Shown: one piece after another, positions 36,531-47,645 of the stretch | How positions within the stretch are numbered: the stretch's first letter is position 1 | Layout: every line of letters starts with the position of its first letter | NCBI GenBank assembly: GCA_015698045.1 | Contig: BLAL01000228.1 | Coordinates: forward strand, 1,663,001 to 1,727,000 | Direction: 5' to 3' | Length of the DNA stretch: 64,000 bases | Source: Rhizophagus clarus | Lineage: Eukaryota > Glomeromycota > Glomeromycetes > Glomerales > Glomeraceae | Notes under the pieces: generated by a model | What the model was told of the DNA's origin: nothing | The model's database searches: none | What the model saw: the letters and a program-made list of their open reading frames with translations, nothing else | Made by a program: the position numbers and the translations under genes

Positions 36531-38790
36531 TTAAAACCGTAGTTGACAAGATCGATGCCGATTCCGACTCTTTGAAACCATCTCTTTAAAACTTGGTGTT
36601 TCAAGGGTGCTTCGTCTGCTTGGTTCTTTATTTTCGGTAGACACAATACAATTATCCCAAAACATATTAGATATGATGAGAAGTGTATCAAGACTGGTGA
36701 GGAAGGCAGGAACCTCTTCAAGTGACATAGGCACATTGACGTGACCAACTTCCATCATGACAAATAAGGCATCACACAAAAGAGTGGTGAGATAGAATGT
36801 GATGTGTTGCCCTATTGATTACAGAGCACTTGTAATGAGTGATCCGAAAAAAGTTACTGTTGGAAAACTTACCGACGACCTGAAATCCGAGCATACAATT
36901 CATGTTATAAAAATCAATTGCGTCCTTATTAAACACCGCTATCCGGATAAGGTCAGTGCAGAGGAGGTAAAGGTTATTCACCTCTTCTTGAACTTTTGCT
37001 TCACCGTGCCCTTTGCTCAAGCTGATCGATTTCGTTGATGATAGCGTCGGGTTGTTTTGTCCTGTCTGTTTACTTCCTAGCTTAGGACTCTTCTGCCTGT
37101 TTTATTCGACCTATAGTATTTTCTATTGATTAGGAAATGTTATATAAAAATATAATCAAGTTAAAAAGCTTACCATCGCAAAACTACCCCGCGATCAGGA
37201 TCCATAAAAAGCGGACAGTGAACTGGATCAATGTAGGTGGTACACAGCTCCACCTCTCCAATAGGGCTTTTTAACGCGGTTCTTGCACTCTTTCGATACT
37301 AATAAATAGAAAAAATGTGTGAGCATTGGATACTGTAAAAGATCTCGTTCCAAAATTTGCTACAATCTTACATGTTTCTTATTACCTTCAGAATTGCGCG
37401 TTCCCCATATGAGTGATCGACTGCAAGAACATGCAATTCTGAAACAGCTTTGTCTCTAGTAATCTCATATCGTTGCAGGCGCTGTAACAATAATAATGAG
37501 CACATTAAATTTTTCACAACAAATAAGTGTAAACAATGAGTCATACCTTGACAATACGAATAAGCTTTATTAATGTTTCTTCATTAAATTCCGATTCTTG
37601 CTTTGTGAATCCCTTCGTTATGTCCTTGTACATGGTCTCTATCAAAACCTCACCAATATGAGTGGACAATATTGTTTAGGTTTCAACAAGAACGTGTGAC
37701 AAGGATCTATATAGTATTAAGAGAATTGCAATTAGTTCCGCAGTAATCTAGCAAATGAAAAAAAAATTGAAAACATACAATATTTGTTGCGTGTGACTTT
37801 CGACAAATAGATCTTCACTATTTGCTAGTTAGAGTGGTTTTCTTTAAATATTTGCCATTTTTCAGAGACATCGATGTCATTTAATATCCATCTGGACTCT
37901 TTACGAGGTAAAGATCCCAATTGTAAATTAACAACATCATTGATAATTGCTGGGCAGTTAAACATGTCCATTATCTGAAAATGAGTCTGATTCATGGTTG
38001 TCACTAGATACGAGATCTAATTTTACCTAAAAATGAGATATAAAGGCAAACGCGACAAAAGTTATTATATAACAACCTACGAATACATTAAAGGGTTCGT
38101 ATGTCATTTGAAGAGCGCCTCTGTTGGATACTCGGGCATTTGTAGCTCGTCTCTACGTTGACGTTTGTTTAAATGATCATCCGGTGCCTCTGAGGGTCGC
38201 GTAACCTTTCCTCGCACATGATCTGTCTCCTTTGAATTTTCACCTGTTTCTCCGTAATTGACTAATAATTTCGCGATTCTGTCGCTGATCTTAAAAAATT
38301 GTTGATAAGTCCATTGCGAAACTTGTTTTCAAATTTCTTAAGCTTACCTTTAAAACTTCTACTGTGTAGGCGGAAGTGACACTCGCTTTCATTTCCGCTT
38401 GAAATTCAATAAATTTCTTCACTTCGACCGTGGATAAATGTGTATCAAAATTAGATAATTTTCTTTACTTTATTTCTTATGTGAGCGTGAACGTTGCATT
38501 TTTTGCTATATCTCTGTAATACTGCGTATAGCACATCATTGAATTCCTTGAACGTATCTACAGATAATTTTGGAAGTGCTAATTATAATATTTCGAGGAC
38601 CGACCAATCTTTATGTAATGTTGTATCGAGATATTCCGTTATAATTGTTACAAACATCTAAAAAAAAAGCAAATAATTAGCCATCTATCCATTTGAAAAC
38701 GAACTGAAAGAATTGATTGACCTTATTAAAAATAATTTCTGTCGTTGTCGCGAGTTAGAAAGAGCACGTCTAATATAACTGAGTCACATG
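36531..38790 (-). pseudogene. Decayed copy of a multi-exon gene family repeated in Mucoromycota
   Basis: Minus-strand exon-like blocks with good splice sites can be followed. They include one ending at ~38350 (STVEVKKFIEFQAEMKASV), a block at ~37980-37830 (NCPAIINDVVNLQLGSLPRK), ~37640-37540, ~37500-37385 (YEITRDKAVSELHVLAVDHS), ~37300-37185 (GEVELCTTYIDPVHCPLFMD), ~37060-36873 and the last one, 36811-36531 (VPAFLTSLDTLLIISNMFWD). The order and motifs match a highly repeated hypothetical-protein family I know from Mucoromycota genomes; its function is unknown. This copy is broken. Near 37030 the frame shifts between PDAIINEIDQ and SKGHGEAKV, and in-frame stops lie at ~38580 and ~38450. Confidence 0.65.
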
Positions 38791-39370
38791 ACCTTGGTCA
38801 GCTGTGCCACATAACCACCCATTAAAACTTTGACCAGATGGTTATTCACAGTCACGCGTATCCCCACTGTCGTTAGGCCACACCTTCCTAGTCTGCCGAG
38901 CTTTCCTTAAGCATACATGTTTAAAGCCCAGTCTCTGCATGCTGTTTTCCAGTATGTAGTTAACTGCAACAAAACAATTTACTGAATTGGGCGTAAAATT
39001 TTATTATGGATTTTTTTTATAATAGAGGCAAGCGAAATATATGGTGCTATCAAAGAGTGAGGGAGTACGCGAGTCCCAGCATCAAGTTATTTCTTTGCTC
39101 TCTCTATAACTAATTTGTTTCTATCGCTAATATCACTATCTATAAGTTTCTTATACTATAATCTATCCCAACTATAGTTACTATACATACAATATTTTCG
39201 CCTATCTATATCATCCTTTTCATTTCCATTACATAAATCATGAGGGAGCTGATTCCCATTTTTGCAGTGCTATAAGCCATGTAATCCATAATTCCCATGT
39301 TCATCACAAATAGAACATAGTGAACTTCACAGCTAAGCAAATGTAAAATTATAATTATCAATCCCTCTAA
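38791..39370. other. Unassigned, probably repeat-derived
   Basis: Slightly richer in G+C than its neighbours. No intact frame; may be the 5' part of the decayed gene to the left. Confidence 0.3.
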
Positions 39371-39377
39371 AGCTATT

Positions 39378-40922
39378 TCAGAATTTCAAATATGTGAAAT
39401 GCTCTAAGATGGATTTGATAATTAATTCTGGTTCAGGTTTGGCTTTAAAGGTAATAGGTCCTTTTTCTTCACATTGCTCAGAAAAGATAAATAGAATACT
39501 TTGTTTTCTGGCTTTAAAATTTGAGAAAACAGGCTTCTGATAATTACTATGGCTCATGTATAAATTGAAACAAATCTTATTTGTCAAAATACTTGGTAAA
39601 CCAGTTAATTTAGCATGCTAATCCAGATATTCAAAAGTTAATATTTTATCAGACTTGGTTAAAATGGCACACTGATTAATTAATCAAAATTATATTAGCT
39701 AACTATTAAAATTTAAATATTGGAGATTTTTCTCATTACACAATGATTGAATTTAAAAAAACACAGTAAATAATATAGAATATTTACATATAATATTTAT
39801 ATTATATTATAATGCATAAAATTAAAATTATTTTTGGTTAACCAATTTTTCAAACAATATGTTTGCTTTTTGTTTAAGATTTTGATCTTTATTAATATCT
39901 TTTTTATTAGAATTTTGGTTATAAAAAAAAGTTATTTTATTTAAAGTTTGATGTTTTTTAGCTTTAAATTTTATTAAATCTAAAAAGGAATATTTAATTT
40001 CAGTAAAAAGAGTAGTAGATAATTGAAGTTTTAATTGTTGGAGGCTATTCATTATATTTTAGTGTATTTTGAGATCCCATTTATTAAAAAAACCTTATAC
40101 TTGTTATTGGTGAATAACAATGTACTAAATGCGGTATTTGATGAATTCAAATACTTTGGAAAAATCATAAAGATTCTTATTTGTTTTATTAATGAATTGT
40201 AAGAATTTCGCTTTAAAATCAAGATCTTTAAGAGTTTTTGACAAGCCAAAATTATTGATTTTTTCACTACTAACATCTGCTTCAATAAATTTTACATAAC
40301 ATAATTCTCGAAGTGAGAGTGGAAATGACCAAGATATATTTAAAATAATGTAAATAAAACTGTAAGCAAATTCATATCCATGTTTTCCATCTAATTGACA
40401 AACACTTAATAGCAAGTATAACTAACAATTCAACTATTTCTGGTGAAGTTCTAATGTTTTTTGTGCACCTAATTCAATTTTTGTCATAAGCTCATTAAAT
40501 TAATTATTATTCAATAAGCTAGTATCTTCTAAAAGTTCATTCTCAAAAAAATAATAAGGATTTTTTAACTATATTTTTTAGTTATATTGTTATTCGATTA
40601 AGCCACAAAGTCTAACATTTGATAAGAACGTCAATCAGAAAAAGTTGTAATATCTAATAAGTTTGAAATTAAATCTTGAATATTTGGATCATATCCAGTA
40701 ATAAATTTTGTGAAAGGTTGATAAAAATCTTTATCAAAATGGATTAAAATCTTGATTTGAATATTGATTATTGAAAAATAGATCATGAAGCCAATTTTCA
40801 AATGGTTCCTATTTTTTAATATAAGTTTTTGGTATATTTTTTTGAGATTTAAAACAAGATAAAAATCAGTTGACAAATTGTATATGTGCTTCTTTATATT
40901 CCAGATCATCAGCAAATTTAAT
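39378..40922 (-). pseudogene. C-terminal half of an older element gene, split by the 18-kb insertion
   Basis: Minus-strand blocks run from 40922 leftwards. They read IKFADDLEYKEAHIQF at once after the insertion point, FYQPFTKFITGYDPNIQDLI (~40735-40660), and NELLEDTSLLNN (~40545). Then come a long block around 40420-40125 (SVCQLDGKHGYEFAYSFIYI, LSLRELCYVKFIEADVSSEK) and a C-terminal piece ending at ~39828. Several stops and frameshifts separate them. I recognise this as a repetitive protein type of such genomes but know no function. The matching N-terminal half lies at 58958-59975 in the same orientation. Confidence 0.6.
40917..40922 (+). repeat. Target-site duplication TTTAAT, left copy
   Basis: This is the left of two identical 6-bp direct repeats bounding the 18-kb insertion; the right copy is 58958-58963. 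Read on the minus strand it is ATT AAA, two codons of the interrupted gene. Confidence 0.75.
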
Positions 40923-41290
40923 AAGGCGTAATATTACGAAACTTTACGCCTGTGAAATACTCCGTAAGTTTACAGGACCTTCAGAATATTATGTAGCGTA
41001 ATATTCCGTAGTTTTACACGTAATAATACCGTAAGTTTACGCGTACTAAATTTCTGACTGTATAATACTCCGTAATATTACGTCGTTAAATTTCGCATGT
41101 TTACGATGTAATATTTCGAAACTTTTCCAAACGTGTAATACTTCGTAATATTACATCATTAAAATTCGCATGTTTACGATGTAATATTTCGAAACTTTTC
41201 CGAATGTATAATACTCCGTAATATTACGTCGTTAAATTTCGCATGTTTACGATGTAGTATTTCGAAACATTTCTGAATGTAATATTACGC
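40923..41290. repeat. Left terminal repeat array of the 18-kb element
   Basis: The array is dense in the palindromic core CGTAATATTACG and in CCGTAAGTTTAC. Three consecutive ~73-bp units start at 41061, 41134 and 41207; each contains (T/C)CGTAATATTAC, GCATGTTTACGATGTA and ATATTTCGAAAC. The outermost ~30 bases form the terminal inverted repeat. Confidence 0.85.
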
Positions 41291-42030
41291 CGTAGAATTT
41301 TGTTTATTAGTGAAATATATACACACAACTGAACATGTACAGAACAATATTTATTCATTAGATATTTTATAAATTTATGTAAATGTAATATATGTAATTT
41401 TATTTTAATAAGTTTAAATCTAAAATTATAATAAAATTTCAATTTTCCAATCTTCCACCATTTTTCACTATACTTATTGTAAAGCTTTAGATTTTTCATG
41501 AATTCTGGACGTTAAGTTGTAAGTTGTTGTCTTTTCATCTTTTTATCCTCTCTGGCTTCTTTTGCCCTCCCTATATATTATAAGAAAATATTTAAAATGA
41601 AAAATTAGTTAACACGCGTATTTAAATAATATTTGTTAGTATACATAGAATAAATAATGAATGTGAGAAGGGAAGTAAGAGCAACATAGTTGATGTTAAG
41701 ATATAAATAAAAAAGAGGTAAAATAAACAATAGTTAGTATTCACTCATCTTTAAAGAAGTTCGTCAAAATCGATATGGTACACAATTCGTTTCTGATCGC
41801 AGGAAATTAAAATACGGCTGTGTTCGTTGAGAAGTCTTATTTATCACGTTGCGAATTAGCTAATTCTACAAAATATGTACATTGATCAATCGATCAATCA
41901 ATCAACGCAACCATAAGATGGCATGACCACTACATTTCATCGCTAACAATGGCGGTAATTAGTTCTCACTTCTTTTGTCTTTGAAGTATCCGTTACTAGA
42001 TAGTATATAATTTGACGTATGGTTTAACAA
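41291..42030. other. Element interior without a recognised gene
   Basis: AT-rich, with scattered short open frames only. The minus-strand frame 41499-41224 is low-complexity and runs into the terminal array. Confidence 0.35.
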
Positions 42031-42038
42031 AAAAAAGT

Positions 42039-42171
42039 CCGCCCTTGATGTGAAAGGTACTTAGAAACCACCTTTTCTCCCGATTAATGAGACCCTAAGT
42101 CAGAGGAGGCTGGCCTATCAGATACAAGTACCCTACAACTTCATCCCTAGGTAGTCAAAAATCTCGGGCGG
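42039..42171. repeat. Nested hairpin, possible short structured element
   Basis: The outer pair is CCGCCC (42039-42044) with GGGCGG (42166-42171). The inner pair is GGTACTT (42056-42062) with AAGTACC (42126-42132). The segment is more GC-rich than its surroundings. It may be a SINE-like or MITE-like sequence; no coding capacity. Confidence 0.35.
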
Positions 42172-43914
42172 TTCCAGACCACAGCGTACTACATGAAAAA
42201 AATAAAAAAACTATATGCATGATTATGATATTTCACCCTTCAGTTCAACTCTCATCAGAAAAATACATACCTACTATTACTTGCCATACATAATACCATT
42301 AGCCCCACTATAAAAATACTGATATCACTTTGATTAACTTTCGTCAGAAATCGAGTTTTCTGATTACTGAAAGTGGGAGTAATTTAAAGATACCATCATG
42401 TTAATTTTTCTTAGACGAATTTTGCTAGGAATGAAGATCGGGCTGAAATTTTACTTTCCTCTAATGAAGTTCATCAAAATCGGTATATAAATATAAATAT
42501 TCGTTTCTAATTGCTAAAAACGAAATAGTGTTATGTTGTTAGAAGTGACATGTAATTAGTGACAAATAGTATTTTACCGGAAAATAGGGACAGCAGTTTT
42601 GGCCAGTATTATGACATAAAGAAACTATATATGTGACAAGTTTTCACTACTTGGAAAAGTGGACGAGTGTGATACCAGAGACAAATATTTCTCCGCCAAA
42701 TGGGAAAACAAAGAACCAGAAAAGCGTGAAAGATCAGTACAAATTACAAATATTCGCTTATCATTTTGATGAAATTTACCTTTTCTTGTATCCAATAGCT
42801 AGCAAACGCAAATGTAATTTTTAAAGTCACACAGTAAAATGAAAAAATCGTTACAAATATTCGAATGCCACTTGAAAGAAAATATAAATATAAAAATACC
42901 ACCTCGATCAAATGTAAGGAGCAAAAGAAGCATTAAAATCATCAAAATAACATACGTCCTAAATGTAGAGAACGTCCCTTCGATAGTCCAGAAGATATGA
43001 AGGGAAGGCTTAGCATTAATGATGAGATAGGAGGATATTTGAAATATACATATACACATATATATATATGTAACGTAAGGTAGCGTAATGTAACGTAGCA
43101 TAGTGTAAGCATAAGCTATACTTTAAAGCCGTGTGAATTTTTCGCGTCAAAGTACTAAAGTATCATAACGTAACGTAGCGATAGAGATAGTAGTAGAGGT
43201 TTTACGAAAAGAAATAGTGAAAGGTTAGTAGTAAATAACGGATTCTGTAACTGTCTCCAGAACAAAATCGGAATATTCTCGTTTCCGATTGTTGAATGTG
43301 AGAGTAAAAGTTAGAAGAAGTTTGCTACGAAAATAATTAAAATAATTAAAGTCATAACTCGTACAAGTAACTTACATATCGGTATGTTAACTATTGAAGG
43401 AATTATATCACACTAACCACTAGTTCCAGACACCATACGAGCGCAAGGCATTAGCAGTTTTGTTATGGGTGGTTCTATCCAACAGTAAACGGTGATATAA
43501 TAAGTAAAAATAGACAAAAATAGGTAACGCAATCGTAAAATGGCAAAAAAAAATTTGCGAGTAGGGCAAAACGGAAAAAAAGTAATATTGTTATAAGCAG
43601 AGATCTGACCAATCAGACTAAATTGATGATCAAATCGTGACCATTTTTGCACTATGACATAAATTTACGAGATATTTGTATGACGTAAACTTGCCGTAAT
43701 ATACCAAATTTTTCCATGTTATACCAATTTTTTATATCATGTTAGCGAATTTTCTTATAACGATGCCAAACCCTACAAAAGCGAGTGGACTGTATTTATC
43801 ACTATATTTATCAATAGCAGACATTATTTTGGAGAGAAGATGGACCATATTTGTTTGGAATTGACATTAATTGATATCGGTTTAATAATACTGTAAAAAA
43901 GTTTTATTTATATT

Positions 43915-45472
43915 TTATTTTTTTTTGCCGTATACTTTTCTTAATTTTCTCATACTTTCCTTCGATTGTTCATCCGAGCTACTTTGATAGCTAAATGTCC
44001 CTTCATAATCCTCCTCTTCTTCTCCTACATTTCCCTCTTCTTTCTCTTCCTCTCTCTCGTCTCTTTCTTTTTCTTCTTCTTCCTCTCTCTCGTCTCTTTC
44101 TTTTTCTTCTTCTTCCTCTCTCTCGTCTCTTTCTTTTTCTTCTTCATCTCTCTCATCTCTTTCTTTTTCATTCTCTTCATCTCTCTCGTCACTTTCTTCA
44201 TAAAGATAAAAATCTTCATTTTCTCTAATTTTTTTCTATTAAAAAAAAAAAAATTTTAATATTATATACTATTTATACTATTTATGCAGATTTCAAATAC
44301 TTACCAAATTTTTTATAAGAAACGGCTTGATTACTGTTTCATTAACGTGAATATCTGAATTTTCTGGGTTTAAAATTAGTTCACATGTGCTAATTGCGAA
44401 AGCAATTTGCGTCTGTGATACTGATTTTTTTCCTTTACCCAACTTTCTTATTATTGTTGATATATATGTCTCGCCTGAACTATTTATTTTTTTAAATAAT
44501 TTATCGTAACATAATTTAACGGCCGGTTCATTCTTCCATTCTTTGATGATGGTTTCTCTGCTAGTTGTAGAAATGGGAGGAAGTTGGAGTTCTCGAAAAG
44601 TGACGGACATCGCGTTCTTTATATTACCAGTTAAAACACCTCAGACACTTCGATGTTTTTCCAGAAGCTATAAGAAAAAATTAATTAATTTTCAATGTGT
44701 TAATATAAAATCGTAAAATTGCGCGATACTTACGTGGGATGATATATTATTTTCGTAATAAATCACCCAATTATCGGGTCTTTTGAATTTGTTCATAAAT
44801 TATTTATGGTTTTCATTTATAAATGTCCTAGTGGCTTCTCAAAAATCATTCGAATTCGGATATATTGAAGTTTCGAGCAATTTAGGAGCAATGTCTTTGA
44901 TTACATTCTGTAAAATGATGTATATATAAAGTGATTGTTTAATTCACTGATTTTTAGGTCAAATTTTTATATCGAGTCTTACTTTTATAAATTCTGTGTC
45001 GTTATTTACGCCGTTATTACATGCTTCCTCTATCTTTGTTACTCTTGCTTCTAAAGACTTTTGATTTGAAATAATAGTTTCGAGTTTCGAAATGATCTTA
45101 TTATTTTGACGCAAGATCTTCTCCAAAGTCGTTTCTATATAACAGCAGAATATATAATTAATCATTATTTTTCTTTATATATACATATTCGAATACATAC
45201 CATCAGGAACTTCAGGACACTTTTTTTTTTTTTGATTTTGAGCTGGCTTCAGGAACTTCAGGACACTTGTTTTTTTTTGATTTTGAGCTGGATTCTATAT
45301 AGCAGTAGAATATATAATTAACCATTATTTTTCTTTACATATAACAAATAATATATATTCGAATCATACCATCAGAAGCTTCGCCTTCATCGATTCTTTT
45401 TCGTTTGTTAACATCAACCAGACGCTTGGTTTTTTTCGAACTGCTAGATTCGATATAATTAGCTTTATTCAT
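43915..45472 (-). pseudogene. Accessory gene of the 18-kb element: Lys-rich/coiled-coil/acidic-repeat protein, broken
   Basis: Likely exons: 45472-45370 (M N K A N Y I E... KKTKRLVDVNKRKR), 45294-~45210 (tandem SSKSKK..KCPEVPEA units), ~45135-44985 (a coiled coil ETTLEKILRQNNKIISKLET), ~44905-44735, ~44668-44305 (SVTFRELQLPPI...FAISTCELILNP) and 44235-43915. The last encodes ~107 residues dominated by EKERDEREEEE repeats. Stops TGA and TAA interrupt the ~44.85 kb exon, and a 13-A run puts the repeat exon out of frame, so it is probably dead. Basic N terminus plus acidic repeats suggest a chromatin or DNA-binding accessory protein (inference). Confidence 0.5.
44030..44190 (-). repeat. Coding tandem repeat, EKERDEREEE units
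   Basis: Four units of 33-36 bp (TCTTCTTCCTCTCTCTCGTC and so on, on the plus strand) encode Glu/Arg/Lys repeats in the last exon of the accessory gene. Confidence 0.85.
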
Positions 45473-45624
45473 TGTAAATAGATAATTTGAGGATAGTGGG
45501 AAGAACTTAATTAAAACCAAGTTTAACGAACTGAGTTAGAATTACCGGTTGAAGAAGAGAACAACAAAGTATTTATAAATATTTTTATAAGCTTAGATTT
45601 AATACTTGCCGCATTCGCAAAAGT

Positions 45625-46265
45625 TTATTTTTTTTTTTTATGGCAAACCAGCATCACTTTTTGAAAAATACGAAAGGGGTGGGTATTCTTTCTTTTTTTT
45701 GCGGCAAATCGCGCATCAATTATTGAAAAATGCAAAGGGGTAAATCATGCATCACTTATTGAAAAATGCAAAGGGGTGGGTATTCTTTTTTTGCGACAAA
45801 TCATGCGAAAAATGCAAAGGGTTGATATAAGCGAACAATATACTAGATGGGGCGATTCTTTTTTTTTGTAAAAAAAAAGGAAATTTAGCATCATATTCAT
45901 TTTGTAAAGAATGCAAAGAGGTGTGAAATGTCACTAGAAGATATTGACTTACATAATTTTACACAAAAATTCAGGAAAGAAAAGAGATCATTTGATAAAA
46001 GAAGTAAAAAATCCAAGTCAATTCACATTATCCTTGTAGCCTCCGGGATTCCAAAAATTTTCGAAAGGATGAAGTCTAATAGATAGAAGTTACTGTTAGT
46101 ATGTGTGCGGATCGTTGTACGAAGGCTGATGTACCTACAATATTAATAAAGAGAGTGTTAAAAAAACCGTGATTCTTTTTTTTTTCGTGTAAAAAAAGGA
46201 AATTTAGCATATTTTTTTTGCAAAAAACGTAAAGGAGTGCGAAATGTCTTGCATATTTTCATACA
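45625..46265. repeat. Diverged repeats around GAAAAATGCAAAGGGGT
   Basis: The motif (A/G)AAAAATGCAAAGGGGT, usually followed by GGGTATTCTTTTTTT, recurs at ~45662, 45725, 45762 and 45808. A longer TTTTTGTAAAAAAAGGAAAT + TTAGCAT unit occurs at ~45860 and again at ~46180. Spacing is irregular (35-75 bp). Non-coding. Confidence 0.6.
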
Positions 46266-46808
46266 AAAAGCTAAAATAATAATTTTGAAAAAAATAAAAG
46301 AAAAAAAAAAACCATGAAGTGAAACATAGAATAAAGAAAGAAGACCTGAAACTTATATTTTTTCATTGATTTAATTTTGATGTCTAAGCCCACTAGATCC
46401 GAATATTTTCATGAAACTGATCTCGTAAGGTTTTGCGTTAGTCTCCGCAAAAAAATCAGACATTAGTTACGTTAACTTATTATATCTGTTGTATATCCAT
46501 TAGTAATATGATAATTACTAAATTTGAATTAGATTACGCAGTGGTGCATAGTTGAATTCTATAAGTCATTTATTATTTTGATTACTATTTTTATTAAAGT
46601 CAAACCATCCAATGAATACAATAACGTTACAAAACCCGTTCCGATAGTCAATTACAAACCCGGGTAATAACGGGTCACGGACTACTACTCTAACACTCCA
46701 ATTTAGTATTTTTTTTCATTTCCTATGACGAAAGAAAATTTGTGTCTTCCTTTTCTTTATGTTGATAAAGTAACCATTCGAAAATTAAATATTGTTAATC
46801 ACTTTAAA

Positions 46809-47036
46809 AGAAGATATTACAGGAATTAATTGCTGAACAATTTATGTCATTGTTGTCGCGCCCGTGTAATTTTATTAAATTTTACGCTGATTCTGGACCG
46901 GAACTAAAGGCTTACATTAATTAATTAGATATCACAGGAATTAATTGCATGTCATTATGTGTCGTTGTTATCACGCCCGTATAATTTTATTAAATTTTAC
47001 GCTGATTCCAGACTGGAACCAAAGGATGGGCAGATG
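46809..47036 (+). repeat. Two tandem copies of a ~110-bp dispersed repeat
   Basis: Each copy runs from GATATTACAGGAATTAATTG or a close variant, through a CGCGCCCGTGTAATTTTATT-like core and TTTACGCTGATTC, to AACCAAAGG. More copies lie at 51784-51890 (inverted) and 56041-56365 (about three). All copies found are inside the 18-kb element, so the repeat is part of, or specific to, this element. Confidence 0.85.
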
Positions 47037-47645
47037 TAAATAAAATAAAAATTTTTTCGCATTGAAGGTGATAAAATGCTACGAAATGTCATAATAAATA
47101 AAGATTTTTTAATATTATCAGCTTTATTTATAGTGTAATTATAAATATCATCCACATACAATGGTAAAGAGACGGATAAAATTTTTTAATAAGGAAATTT
47201 TATGTATTATTTGCATTTGGTAGTAAAAAAATGACACTTGTTGTATTATATCGAGGGGACAATCGAGTTTTATTGCTTTTTTTTAGTTGCAGCACTGTAA
47301 ACATTATTCCTCAAAACCTGTAATGTTCCGTAAATGACAAACCGTAGATGTGTTTTGGGCGGAAACACTGCGTCTAAAATGATTTACAAATATTAGATTC
47401 AGAAGTTTCAAAGATAGTTTCGACTTATATTGAACGAAACATGAGTGAAACGTTTCGAATTTTGAAAATAGTTTCGAAACATTGATTATCGTGAATTGGC
47501 GCAATTTTTTGATTCATTTGAAATACGTCACAAGAGGTAAATTTTTATAAATTGACGAAAGCGAGAGAAATTTTTTATTGTAAAGTTTAAATTCGACATA
47601 AAAAAGCGATAAAGTTTAAATTCAAGTAAACAAAATACTCTCAAA

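Noticed and set aside
40921..41290. CRISPR-like array
   Set aside because: The repeats are degenerate palindromes without regular unique spacers, and the DNA is eukaryotic.
42633..43101. Possible genes on both strands
   Set aside because: Short overlapping frames with no splice support; Ile/Tyr-rich antisense product.
43413..43652. 79-codon minus-strand frame
   Set aside because: No homologous pattern recognised and no exon context; kept out of the gene list.
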